This document shows, piece after piece, positions 16,182-24,569 of a stretch of DNA of 64,000 bases. The stretch's first letter is position 1. The number at the start of each line of letters is the position of its first letter. The notes below the pieces were generated by a model. The model saw only the letters and a program-made list of their open reading frames with translations. It had not been told where the DNA came from and searched no databases. A program made the position numbers and the translations under genes. This DNA is from Pseudarthrobacter sp. BIM B-2242 (GTDB taxonomy: Bacteria; Actinomycetota; Actinomycetes; Actinomycetales; Micrococcaceae), in NCBI RefSeq assembly GCF_014764445.1, contig NZ_CP061721.1, forward strand, positions 2,046,001-2,110,000, written 5' to 3'.

Positions 16182-17324
16182 TCAGAAAGCGCTTTCCGCT
16201 GCCGTGTCCGCTCCGTGTCCCCGAGCAACTTCTTCGCCGGGACGGACAGGGCCCGGGGGAGTGCCATTGCCGAACGGCCTGCCGCCCAGCGAGTCCCGCC
16301 CATGGGGCTCTAGCCAGCCCGAGAGGTCCGGCCCCTGCGGCACAATCCCGGTCGGATTAATGTCCTCATGAACAATGTAGTAATGCTGCTTGATCTGCAC
16401 AAAGTCGATCGTGTCGCCGAAGCCCGGGGTCTGGAACAGGTCGCGTGCGTACCCCCAAAGGGCTGGCATCTCAGTGAGCTTCTGCCGGTTGCATTTGAAG
16501 TGTCCGTGATAAACGGCGTCGAACCGCGCCAACGTTGTAAACAGCCGGACATCAGCCTCGGTGATGGTGTCGCCAACGAGGTACCGCTGGCCGGAGAGAC
16601 GTTCCTCGAGCCAGTCCAGTGCGGTCCACAGCCGGGTGTAGGCGGAGTTATACGCCTCCTGGGAGCCGGCAAACCCGCACCGGTAGACGCCGTTGTTGAT
16701 CTCGGTAAACACGCGCTTGTTGACAGCATCAATTTCCTGCCGCAGGTGTTCGGGATACAGGTCGGGAGCGCCGGGCCGGTGGAAGTCCACCCATTCGGTG
16801 GCAAAGTCCAACGTGATTTGGGGAAAGTTGTTGGTGACCACGGCGCCGCTGGGTAGATCCACGATGGCTGGAACCGTGATGCCGCGCGGGTAGTCCGGGA
16901 AGCGCTTGAAGTAGGCGCTCTGAATGCGTTCGATGCCCAGGACCGGATCCACACCCCCGGGATCCAGGTCGAAGGTCCAGGAGCGGGCGTCGTGGGTGGG
17001 GCCAGGCTGGCCGAGCGAGATGGCGTCCTCGAGTCCCAGAAGCCGGCGCACAATAACGGTTCGGTTCGCCCACGGGCACGCGCGCGCTGCAATCAGCCGG
17101 TAACGGCCGGATTCGACTGGCCACCCGGGCTCGCCGTTATCGCCCGGGTGTCCGTCACGGGTGATGCGGTCCTCGATGTAGTTGGTGTCCCTGTTGAACT
17201 CAGCTCCGCCGGTGACGTAGGCGCCCTTGGTACTGTGCGCATTGTTTAGCCCGGAGTTGCCGTCCGCGCTGTTAATTGTTTGTGTGGTCGCGGCAGGCTG
17301 GCTGCCGGTTGGATCCTGGCTCAT
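16182..17324 (-). CDS. Glutathionyl-hydroquinone reductase-family protein (ECM4/YqjG type)
   Basis: 380 residues. The thioredoxin-like domain carries Cys83 in RACPWANRTVIV, the CPWA signature of the Xi class of glutathione transferases; a helical C-terminal domain follows (YLVGDTITEADVRLFTTLARFD). Family enzymes reduce S-glutathionyl-hydroquinones and related adducts. Actinobacteria of this kind use mycothiol, and mshC is in this window, so the natural thiol partner is probably not glutathione. The ATG at 17324 has TAGGCT 7 nt upstream. The first 35 residues are polar and probably disordered. Confidence 0.9.
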   Translation of the reverse strand: MSQDPTGSQPAATTQTINSADGNSGLNNAHSTKGAYVTGGAEFNRDTNYIEDRITRDGHPGDNGEPGWPVESGRYRLIAARACPWANRTVIVRRLLGLEDAISLGQPGPTHDARSWTFDLDPGGVDPVLGIERIQSAYFKRFPDYPRGITVPAIVDLPSGAVVTNNFPQITLDFATEWVDFHRPGAPDLYPEHLRQEIDAVNKRVFTEINNGVYRCGFAGSQEAYNSAYTRLWTALDWLEERLSGQRYLVGDTITEADVRLFTTLARFDAVYHGHFKCNRQKLTEMPALWGYARDLFQTPGFGDTIDFVQIKQHYYIVHEDINPTGIVPQGPDLSGWLEPHGRDSLGGRPFGNGTPPGPVRPGEEVARGHGADTAAESAF

Positions 17325-17331
17325 GCGAACA

Positions 17332-17337
17332 AGCCTA
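17332..17337 (-). promoter_or_regulatory. -10 element of the GHR-family gene
   Basis: TAGGCT ends 7 nt before the ATG at 17324 and overlaps the last codon of the M50 peptidase gene. Confidence 0.4.
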
Positions 17338-18078
17338 GGCTCCCGCAGCCAGAGTTGCAGAGATCGGCTGCCACGCCACCACCCAGCAACCGGCAACAAC
17401 TGCGATAAACAGCGCTATCCATATCACGGACGGGACAGCCGTGGCGCGGTAAAGGATGTACGCGTCGGAACTGGCCAGCCTGTCCCGTCGCCGCAGATGG
17501 ACGTTGGCGAGCTTGGCAAGGTCCCTGACGGCTGCAACCAGCAGGGCCACGCCGAGACTGATGGCCACGTGGCCGGTGAAGTGGTCAGGAACAAAAAGGA
17601 CCAGCACTGCTCCGGCTGCGATGGCAGCGACTGTGATGAAGATCCCGGCGAAGTTCCTGATGAAGAGGAGCGATGCTGCCAGGATGAGTGTTCCGGTAGC
17701 CAGTGCTGCCGGACCCCAGCCACCAAATCCGGAGCTGACCAGCGCGGCCCCCGTCAGAGCCGGAACCGGGTATCCCCAGAATCCTGACCAAACGGCCGCA
17801 AGCCGGCCACGGCTGAAACTGGTTGTGGTGCCGGAATGGTCCAGCCTCAACGTGATCCCGCTCAGCCGTTGACCGCTTGTGACGGCGGCGAAAGCGTGGC
17901 CCAGTTCGTGGGTGGCGGTGGCCAGAAGTCCGAAGTACTTCCACGTGGCCCGGGGAATGGAGAAGGCTGTTGCAAGGGCCAGAACCACGCCCAGTTCAAT
18001 CAGCGTGACGTGGGGGATGGCTGTCCTGCTGAAAACCTCCGCGATCCGGTTCCACAGTTGCTCGGAAATCACATTCAT
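17335..18078 (-). CDS. M50-family metallopeptidase-like membrane protein
   Basis: 247 residues, six or so hydrophobic segments. Zinc ligands are His57 and His61 with Glu58 in ATHELGHAFAAV, within a predicted membrane helix region. It belongs to the Peptidase_M50B group found in many actinobacteria; no substrate is known, and it lacks the PDZ and CBS domains of the larger site-2 proteases. The intact HEXXH suggests activity. It is divergent from the YqeY gene, with 110 bases between them that contain a cctcta/tagagg inverted repeat at 18117-18134. Confidence 0.82.
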   Translation of the reverse strand: MNVISEQLWNRIAEVFSRTAIPHVTLIELGVVLALATAFSIPRATWKYFGLLATATHELGHAFAAVTSGQRLSGITLRLDHSGTTTSFSRGRLAAVWSGFWGYPVPALTGAALVSSGFGGWGPAALATGTLILAASLLFIRNFAGIFITVAAIAAGAVLVLFVPDHFTGHVAISLGVALLVAAVRDLAKLANVHLRRRDRLASSDAYILYRATAVPSVIWIALFIAVVAGCWVVAWQPISATLAAGA

Positions 18079-18188
18079 TCCCCGCCGGACAGGGAGTAGT
18101 TATTGTCAGCCATAGGCCTCTACGGTACTAGAGGGATGGTTCACCATTGCCCCGCAGCCTGCGGGCGCTGAATGAGATGAGGAATACT

Positions 18189-18653
18189 GTGAGCACTTTG
18201 AAGGAACGTCTCCACGCTGACGTCGTGGCGCATATGAAGGATCGGAACAAGACCGCCCTGACAACGGTCCGCAACGTCCTTGGCGAGATCGAGACGCGGG
18301 AAAAGTCCGGGAAATCACCCATTGAACTTGATGATGCCCAGGTGACGTCGCTGCTGCAGAAGGAGGCTGCCAAGCGCCGCGAGACGGCAAAGATCTACAC
18401 CGATGCCGGCGAGGCTGAGCGGGCCGCGGCCGAGGTTGCGGAGGCCGAAGTCATTGAGGCATACCTGCCGCGTGCGCTGACAGCTGAGGAAGTCGAAGCG
18501 ATCGTGGACGAAACCATTGCCGGGCTGCGCGCCGGGGGAGTGGAACCCGGCCTGCGTCAGCTGGGCGCTGTCATGAAGCCCGTTACGGCGAAAGTTGCCG
18601 GGCGCTTCGACGGCAAGGCTGTCAGCGAGCTGGTGCGCACCCGTCTGGGCTGA
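18189..18653 (+). CDS. GatB/YqeY domain-containing protein
   Basis: 154 residues: LKERLHADVVAHMKDRNKTAL, then IEYLPRAL-like EAYLPRALTAEEVEAIV, and VSELVRTRL at the end. The domain resembles the C-terminal tRNA-binding part of GatB, but free-standing YqeY proteins have no established reaction. GTG at 18189 is preferred because homologues begin MSTLKERL and AGGA lies 7 nt upstream; an ATG at 18177 is the alternative. It ends in a good intrinsic terminator. Confidence 0.9.
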   Translation: MSTLKERLHADVVAHMKDRNKTALTTVRNVLGEIETREKSGKSPIELDDAQVTSLLQKEAAKRRETAKIYTDAGEAERAAAEVAEAEVIEAYLPRALTAEEVEAIVDETIAGLRAGGVEPGLRQLGAVMKPVTAKVAGRFDGKAVSELVRTRLG

Positions 18654-18700
18654 TACCTGACGGTAACGGAGTTGGTGCCCGGAACAATGCGCTGAACAGG

Positions 18701-18733
18701 AAAGGCACGCCTACAGGATGTGGGCGTGCCTTT
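18701..18733 (+). terminator. Terminator after the YqeY gene
   Basis: Perfect 11-bp arms (aaaggcacgcc / ggcgtgccttt) with an 11-nt loop, 47 bases after the stop codon; the A-start and T-end make it usable from both strands. Confidence 0.75.
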
Positions 18734-18788
18734 GCTTCCTGCCGGTGGAAAACTCAGCCGGCACGGATAGATCTCTCGTGTTTGGGAA

Positions 18789-19091
18789 TCAGCCTTCGCA
18801 GTCCGTGCAGTAGCTGTGGCCATCTTTCTGGCGTGCAATCTGCGAGCGGTGCCGGACCAGGAAGCAGGAGTAGCAGGTGAACTCGTCCTCCGCCTGGGGG
18901 ATGACCTGCACAACCAGTTCCTCGGCAACGAATTCGCCGCCGGGGACGCCGGCGCCATCCAGTCCGTCGGCCTCATCGAGCTCGAGCACGACGCTGCGGG
19001 CGTCCGGTGCATTGGCGGACTGCAGTGCCTCGAGCGAGTTGTCCTGCGACTCCTTGACGTCGGAGCGAAGTTCATCGTAATCGGTTGCCAC
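18789..19091 (-). CDS. DUF4193 family zinc-ribbon protein
   Basis: 100 residues. The acidic N-terminus (MATDYDELRSDVKESQD) and the C-terminal Cys4 cluster (FTCYSCFLVRHRSQIA ... YCTDCEG) are typical of DUF4193, a small actinobacteria-specific family probably binding zinc. Function unknown. GTG start at 19091. It stands alone, convergent with the YqeY gene, whose terminator it shares. Confidence 0.88.
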   Translation of the reverse strand: MATDYDELRSDVKESQDNSLEALQSANAPDARSVVLELDEADGLDGAGVPGGEFVAEELVVQVIPQAEDEFTCYSCFLVRHRSQIARQKDGHSYCTDCEG

Positions 19092-19544
19092 TTAGGTGTA
19101 TCTCTTTTCTTTGGTTCGTCTGTCGCGTATGCAACGTACAGCATCCGGCAGCTATTCCCCAATAGGCTGGCGGAAAAACTTTGTCTGTGGCGCCGCGGCC
19201 GGACATGCAAAAATCCCAACATCCAAGGATCGGGGGAGTTTTCCTGTTTGTCAGCGGTCCTGGACTTCAACCATCCCGGGTCTTGCCTCGGCCAGAAGTG
19301 CCTGGAATCAAGGCTTCATGTCCCGGATGAGCCACAGGTGAACCACAAGAGTACGCCAATTCAGCCGCGCCAACCGCAGCTTCGGTGACATGAGGCTCTT
19401 CGGCCGCCTGTTCGCGGCCGACGCGTGGTGAGAGACACACGTCTGCACCGCCGCGCAACAACCACAAAACGCAGCGAAACAGCCCTGGTAGTCAGCAATC
19501 GTTTATCCCTTGACGGATCAGAACCCGCCCTGTAACAGTTAGTC
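19092..19544. other. 453-base intergenic region between DUF4193 and the sugar ABC operon
   Basis: No open frame here has convincing coding character. It contains a hairpin with 8-bp arms (tcggccgc / gcggccga, 19400-19421, 6-nt loop) and, near the right end, a promoter-like TTGACG. It probably holds the divergent promoters and the control region of the ABC operon; no dedicated regulator gene is adjacent. Confidence 0.5.
19510..19538 (+). promoter_or_regulatory. Putative sigma-A promoter of the sugar ABC operon
   Basis: TTGACG at 19510-19515, 17-bp spacer, TAACAG at 19533-19538. Transcription would begin at about 19545, at the GTG, giving a leaderless or nearly leaderless message. Confidence 0.45.
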
Positions 19545-21173
19545 GTGGGCGGATCGATGGAGAACCACGAAGGGACTGGCGCGGCGTCAATCCCCGGCGG
19601 GTTCCCCGATAGCAGAACGGACCCGCCGCCTCTTCTGGAAGTCCGCGGACTGACAAAGAGCTTCTTCGGTATTCCGGTGCTGGAAAACGCCCACCTCACC
19701 CTTCACCGGAGCCAGGTTCACGGGCTCGTAGGCGAAAACGGGGCCGGGAAGTCCACCCTGATGAAAGTGCTCGCAGGGGTCTACCAGCCTGACGCGGGAA
19801 CGGTACTTTTGGACGGCCGGGAAGTCAGTTTCAGCCACCCAACGAAAGCTCATGAGGCAGGGCTGTCGTCGGTATTCCAGGAGTTCAATCTCCTTCCGGA
19901 CCGGACGGTGGCCGAGAACATCTTCCTGGGCCGGGAACCCCGCCGCGGGGTCCTGGTTAACAAGGCGCTCATGAACGTGCAAACGGCCGAGCTGCTGCAG
20001 TCGCTCGGGATCACCACCATCCGGCCCACCGCGCAGGTGCGGAGCCTGACCGTGGCGGAGCAGCAGATAGTGGAGATTGCAAAAGCTGTCAGCTACGACG
20101 CCCGGATCGTCGCCATGGACGAGCCAACCGCCGCGCTGGCCGGCGCCGAAGTTGAGCTCCTTTACCAGATCGTGTCCCGCCTCCGGGACCGCGGAACCGC
20201 AATTCTCTACGTCTCCCACCGGCTTCGGGAACTTTTTGATCTCTGCGATGTCATCACCGTCCTGAAGGACGGCCGCGTGGTCAGCACCGCACCGGCCGCA
20301 GAACTCGACGATGCAGGGCTGGTCCGGCTGATGGTTGGCCGGCCTATCTCGGCGTTCTTTCCGGAAAAGCTGCCCCTGCCAGACGGGGACTCCAAAGGCA
20401 GAAACGTTGAAGTCAGGAACGTTGTCGGTGCTAACGTCCCCGTCAGGCCGATCCTGGAACTGCTGGGTGCCGGCAACGGCCAGCTGGACGGGATCAGCTT
20501 CAGCGTTCGGCCGGGTGAGATTGTCGGGCTGGCCGGTCTTCAGGGCTCCGGCCGGACTGAACTGCTTCACGCCATTTTCGGTGCCGCACCCTTCCACCGC
20601 GGCACCATGAAGGTGGAAGGCCGGGAGCTTCTGCCCAAGTCCCCGAGGGAGGGCGTCCGGGCCCGCATGGCCCTCATCACGGAAGACCGCAAAGCCGAGG
20701 GCCTCAGCCTGAACCAGTCCATCCTGGACAACGCACTGACCGTCATCAGGTCGGTCTTTCCGCGCCGTACAAGAACCGTCAAAACGGAGGTTCCCGGCGT
20801 GTTTTCCTCGCTGGAGGTAGTGGCACGGGACTTGGACCAGGAGGTGCAGTACCTCTCCGGCGGGAACCAGCAGAAGGTGGTCCTTGCCAAATGGCTGGCA
20901 ATCCGCCCCAGCCTGGTCCTGCTGGATGAACCTACCCGCGGCATAGATGTGGGAGCCAAGGTGGCCGTCTACCGGCTCATGCGCAAGCTGGCAGCCGAAG
21001 GCAAAGCCATCCTGATGGTCTCCAGCGAATTACCGGAGGTCATCGGCATGTCCGACCGGATCCTCGTCATGCGCGACGGGCGTCTCGCCGGCGAGCTTCC
21101 GGCCGGAACGTCAGAGGAAGCCGTCCTGCAGCTCGCAACGGGTGCCAGGATTGCATCGGGAGACGGGGCATGA
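19545..21173 (+). CDS. Sugar ABC transporter ATP-binding protein (RbsA/MglA type)
   Basis: 542 residues, two fused nucleotide-binding domains as in CUT2 importers. The first has Walker A GENGAGKST (63-71) and Walker B VAMDEPTAAL; the second has the degenerate Walker A GLQGSGRTEL, signature YLSGGNQQKVVLAKWL and Walker B LVLLDEPTRGIDVG, the normal RbsA asymmetry. It powers uptake through the two permeases that follow. GTG at 19545 fits the promoter spacing; ATG at 19557 is an alternative start. The stop overlaps the next start (ATGA). Confidence 0.95.
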   Translation: MGGSMENHEGTGAASIPGGFPDSRTDPPPLLEVRGLTKSFFGIPVLENAHLTLHRSQVHGLVGENGAGKSTLMKVLAGVYQPDAGTVLLDGREVSFSHPTKAHEAGLSSVFQEFNLLPDRTVAENIFLGREPRRGVLVNKALMNVQTAELLQSLGITTIRPTAQVRSLTVAEQQIVEIAKAVSYDARIVAMDEPTAALAGAEVELLYQIVSRLRDRGTAILYVSHRLRELFDLCDVITVLKDGRVVSTAPAAELDDAGLVRLMVGRPISAFFPEKLPLPDGDSKGRNVEVRNVVGANVPVRPILELLGAGNGQLDGISFSVRPGEIVGLAGLQGSGRTELLHAIFGAAPFHRGTMKVEGRELLPKSPREGVRARMALITEDRKAEGLSLNQSILDNALTVIRSVFPRRTRTVKTEVPGVFSSLEVVARDLDQEVQYLSGGNQQKVVLAKWLAIRPSLVLLDEPTRGIDVGAKVAVYRLMRKLAAEGKAILMVSSELPEVIGMSDRILVMRDGRLAGELPAGTSEEAVLQLATGARIASGDGA

Positions 21174-22207
21174 AACAGCGTGTCAGCTTCGTCGATCGCC
21201 TGTCGTCCACACAGATCGTCTACCTGGTGGCCCTGCTGACGCTCATCGCCGGTGCCGTACTCGTCACCACGATCGGGCGGAATTTTTTCAGCTCGGGAAA
21301 TATCTCCAGCATCCTGACCGGAACCAGCGTCCTGGGTTTCATCGCAATCGGACAGACCCTTGTCATCCTGGCCGGCAGCCTGGACCTCTCGGTTCCCTAT
21401 GTCGCCAGCCTTGCCAGTCTCATTGCCGCCGGTGTGATGGCCAACAACCCGGGCAACGTCCTGCCCGGCGTCCTGCTCACGCTTGGTGCCGCGGCGGTCA
21501 TCGGCCTCGCCAACGGGCTGATCGTGGCCCGCCTCAACGTACACGGGTTCATTGCCACGCTGGGCATGGGCCTGATCATCAGCGGCTACCTCGCCACCAA
21601 CTTCAAGGGCAGCTTCGGGCAGACACCGCTCTCGTTCCGCCTGATCGGGGCTACCGGCCTGGGGCCCGTGCCCATCTCGACCATCATTATGCTGGCCTGT
21701 GCGGCCCTGGCCATGCTGCTGCTCCACCGCACCAGAACGGGCCACCACCTCTACGCCGTCGGCGGCGACATTTCCGTAGCCCGGACCTCGGGCATCCGCG
21801 TCGACCTGCCGGTCATCACGGCCCACGTGATCTGTTCGGTGCTGTCAGGAATGGCGGGCCTGCTCCTCGCCAGCCGGCTGGGTGTGGGCAGCCCGACGGT
21901 GGGCTCCCAGGGCGGGTACGATCTCCTCTCCATCGCCGCCGTGGTCCTCGGCGGCACACTTCTGGCAGGCGGCAAAGGAACCATCACCGGCACCCTCGGC
22001 GGCGTCCTCATCTTCGCCATGCTGGACAACATCATGTCCGTTATGCAGATCAACCCCTTCCTCAAGGACGTGGTCAGGGGAGTGGTCATTGTCGTCGCCG
22101 TCGCTGTGTATGCGCGCCGCAGGATCGTCAACCGACCCGAGCGGTTCAGCCCGAAGGGTTCCGTCGAAGCCCCTGCCGCACAGGTTCCGCCCTCGGAGCG
22201 GCCATGA
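21170..22207 (+). CDS. Sugar ABC transporter permease 1 (RbsC-like)
   Basis: 345 residues with about eight to ten hydrophobic segments. IAIGQTLVILAGSLDLSVPY is the conserved CUT2 permease motif, and VGGDISVARTSGIRV and VVLGGTLLAGGKGTITGTL are the other family blocks. It is coupled to the ATPase by ATGA and to permease 2 by ATGA. As CUT2 systems may use homo- or heterodimeric permeases, the two different permeases here probably pair. Confidence 0.95.
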   Translation: MKQRVSFVDRLSSTQIVYLVALLTLIAGAVLVTTIGRNFFSSGNISSILTGTSVLGFIAIGQTLVILAGSLDLSVPYVASLASLIAAGVMANNPGNVLPGVLLTLGAAAVIGLANGLIVARLNVHGFIATLGMGLIISGYLATNFKGSFGQTPLSFRLIGATGLGPVPISTIIMLACAALAMLLLHRTRTGHHLYAVGGDISVARTSGIRVDLPVITAHVICSVLSGMAGLLLASRLGVGSPTVGSQGGYDLLSIAAVVLGGTLLAGGKGTITGTLGGVLIFAMLDNIMSVMQINPFLKDVVRGVVIVVAVAVYARRRIVNRPERFSPKGSVEAPAAQVPPSERP

Positions 22208-23316
22208 GCACGGCACTGCCCTCCGGGCGCAGCGCAGTCCTCCGGCAGAACCGCGCCAGCCGTTCCCAGCGTCTCCTGCGCGCTGTGCGTACTCCCGGCG
22301 GCGCTGTCTTCATCCTGTTGATCAGCCTTTTGGCGGCCATCATCGTGCTGAACCCGTCCTTCGGGGAGCCTGGCTCCTTCATCCGGTTCATCGGCAGGAC
22401 GGCCCCGATCGCCATCGCCGCCGTCGGCCAGTACTTCGTTATTGTCAGCGGCGAATTCGACCTGTCGATGGGATCGGTCGTGACCATGCAGGTCATCGTT
22501 GCCGGCAACCTCATCCGGCAGGACGATTCCAGGGTGATTCCGGTCCTGATCCTGATGTTTGTGCTCGGCGCCTTCATCGGGCTCGTGAACGGACTGATCT
22601 CGACACTGCTGAAGGTGCCCAGCTTCATCGTGACGCTGGGCATGATGCTGGCCCTGCTCGGACTGGTCCTCTACTGGACCGGCGGCGCGGCCCAGGGAAA
22701 CCCTGCGGACAGCTTCCGCCAGATAGGGCGCGGCGGGATCCAGGACGTCCCGGTCCTGGACATCATTCCTTACCCTGTGATCATCCTGGCGGCGGTGACC
22801 GTCCTGGCGGTTGTCCTGATGCGCCGCCCCTTCGGCCGTATGCTCATCGCCGTCGGCGATAACCCCCGGGCTGCCGAACTGTCCGGCTCCCGTGTCTGGT
22901 GGGTGCGGACGCGGGCGTTCATCATCTCGTCACTGTCGGCCACCGTGGCCGGCATCCTCCTCGTGGGCTACGCGGGAGTACATCCGTCGGTGGGGCGGGG
23001 TTACGAGTTCACGGCGATCACGGCCGTCGTCCTCGGTGGCGTGGTGCTCGGCGGCGGACGCGGCTGGGTCCTGTCCGCGGCGGCCGGCGCGTTCGCCCTG
23101 GAGGCGCTGTTCACCCTCTTGAATTTCATGGGCATCCAGGCGACCTGGCGGGACACGGTCCAGGGCGTCATCATCATCATCGCCGTGGCAGCAGCGTCCA
23201 CGTCATGGCAGCGCAAGCGCAAGGGAGCCACTTCCGCCGCCCATGACGAACGGCACCGGCTAAGCGCAGCACCCACGCCCCACGAGGGCACCGAACAAGG
23301 AGGAGATCGAGTCTGA
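22204..23316 (+). CDS. Sugar ABC transporter permease 2 (RbsC-like)
   Basis: 370 residues. AVGQYFVIVSGEFDLSMGS is the family motif equivalent to that of permease 1, followed by AVGDNPRAAELSGSRV and VVLGGVVLGGGRGWVLS. A 40-residue basic N-terminus precedes the first membrane segment and a His/Lys-rich hydrophilic tail ends the protein. The frame is open far upstream but the ATG at 22204 is the correct start: it overlaps the permease 1 stop and the upstream part duplicates that gene in another frame. Overlaps the lipoprotein start by one base. Confidence 0.94.
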   Translation: MSTALPSGRSAVLRQNRASRSQRLLRAVRTPGGAVFILLISLLAAIIVLNPSFGEPGSFIRFIGRTAPIAIAAVGQYFVIVSGEFDLSMGSVVTMQVIVAGNLIRQDDSRVIPVLILMFVLGAFIGLVNGLISTLLKVPSFIVTLGMMLALLGLVLYWTGGAAQGNPADSFRQIGRGGIQDVPVLDIIPYPVIILAAVTVLAVVLMRRPFGRMLIAVGDNPRAAELSGSRVWWVRTRAFIISSLSATVAGILLVGYAGVHPSVGRGYEFTAITAVVLGGVVLGGGRGWVLSAAAGAFALEALFTLLNFMGIQATWRDTVQGVIIIIAVAAASTSWQRKRKGATSAAHDERHRLSAAPTPHEGTEQGGDRV

Positions 23317-24536
23317 TGCGTAAACACCCTATTCGCGCGATCGCACTTGGCGCAGTATTGCCGCTGGTGGTTTTGACTGCCTGTACCACCACGGATCCGT
23401 CCGTTACCGAAACAACGGCACCGGACACCGGCTCGCCGGCCACCACTCCGGCCAGCCAGGAATGGTTTGACCAGACGCTTTACGATGACCAGTTCACGCA
23501 ACGTTCGGCGACCTTCGAAGGAAACGCTGAGCAGCCCTACCTTCAGTACATCGCCGGCGACATGACGGACACCGCGAAGTTCGCCTCCTCCGGGCCAAAG
23601 AAGGTCTGCTTCGCCAACGCCTCCATCTCGAACCCGTGGCGCCAGACCGGCTGGATCACCATGAACCAGCAGCTCAAGGTCCTCCAGGGCTCGGGAGTCG
23701 TTTCCGAAATGGAGACCCGGGATGCCAAGGACAACGACAACACGCAGATCGCGGACATTGATTACTTCATCGACGAGGGAAACTGCGATGCGTTCGTCAT
23801 CTCGCCCAACTCGACGGCGGCCCTGACCCAGGCCGTGGAGCGTGCCTGCCAGACAGGCAAGCCTGTGGTGGTGTTTGACCGCGGCGTCGAAACCGACTGC
23901 GCCACCACGTTCATCCACCCGATCGGAGGCTTCGCCTGGGGCATCGACACCGCCACGTTCCTGACCGACAGGCTGAAGTCCGGTGACAAGGTGGTGGCCC
24001 TCCGCATCCTTCCCGGCGTGGATGTGCTGGAACACCGGTGGGCGGCGGCGAAGAAGATCTTTGAGGAGAAGGGAATCCAGGCAAGGGACTACTTCACCGG
24101 AGCAGACCCCACCGAGATCAAGAAAATCATCTCCGACGAACTGGCCACCGGCGATGTCCAGGGCGTCTGGATGGACGCCGGCGACGGTGCCGTGGCTGCC
24201 CTCGAGGCCTTCGAGGATGCCGGGCAGAACCTGCCGGTGATGACCGGCGAGGATGAGATGAGCTTCCTGACCAAGTGGAAGGAAACCGGAATCGATGCCA
24301 TGGCCCCGGTCTACTCCAACTTCCAGTGGCGGACTCCGCTGCTGGCCCTGGAGAGGATCTTCAAGGGCGAGCAGATCCCTGCCGAATGGATTCTCCCGCA
24401 GAAACCCATCCTCGCGGACGAACTGGACTCCTGGCTGCAGCGCAACCAGGGGATGCCCGGCGGCCACTACGCCAAGTTCGGCGGCGAAGACCTCCCCGGC
24501 TATCCGCAGGTCTGGCAGCAGCGGCAGATGCCCTGA
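23316..24536 (+). CDS. Sugar ABC transporter substrate-binding lipoprotein
   Basis: 406 residues. The signal peptide ends in the lipobox LTAC, with Cys23 as lipid anchor, then a Thr/Pro-rich linker to about residue 48. The periplasmic-binding-protein type I fold shows as VCFANASISNPWRQTGW, DAFVISPNSTAALTQAVERAC and KPVVVFDRGVE. It captures the sugar outside the membrane and delivers it to the permease pair. It has an AGGAGG ribosome site. Substrate not identifiable; the adjacent epimerase suggests a ketose or related polyol. Confidence 0.93.
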   Translation: MRKHPIRAIALGAVLPLVVLTACTTTDPSVTETTAPDTGSPATTPASQEWFDQTLYDDQFTQRSATFEGNAEQPYLQYIAGDMTDTAKFASSGPKKVCFANASISNPWRQTGWITMNQQLKVLQGSGVVSEMETRDAKDNDNTQIADIDYFIDEGNCDAFVISPNSTAALTQAVERACQTGKPVVVFDRGVETDCATTFIHPIGGFAWGIDTATFLTDRLKSGDKVVALRILPGVDVLEHRWAAAKKIFEEKGIQARDYFTGADPTEIKKIISDELATGDVQGVWMDAGDGAVAALEAFEDAGQNLPVMTGEDEMSFLTKWKETGIDAMAPVYSNFQWRTPLLALERIFKGEQIPAEWILPQKPILADELDSWLQRNQGMPGGHYAKFGGEDLPGYPQVWQQRQMP

Positions 24537-24569
24537 CGCTGGCCTCCGCGCAGCGTTGGAAGGAGCAGC

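Noticed and set aside
21142..22203. Upstream extension of the permease 2 frame over permease 1
   Set aside because: It would give a 724-residue protein, but the stretch is permease 1 read in another frame, and a coupled ATG exists at 22204.
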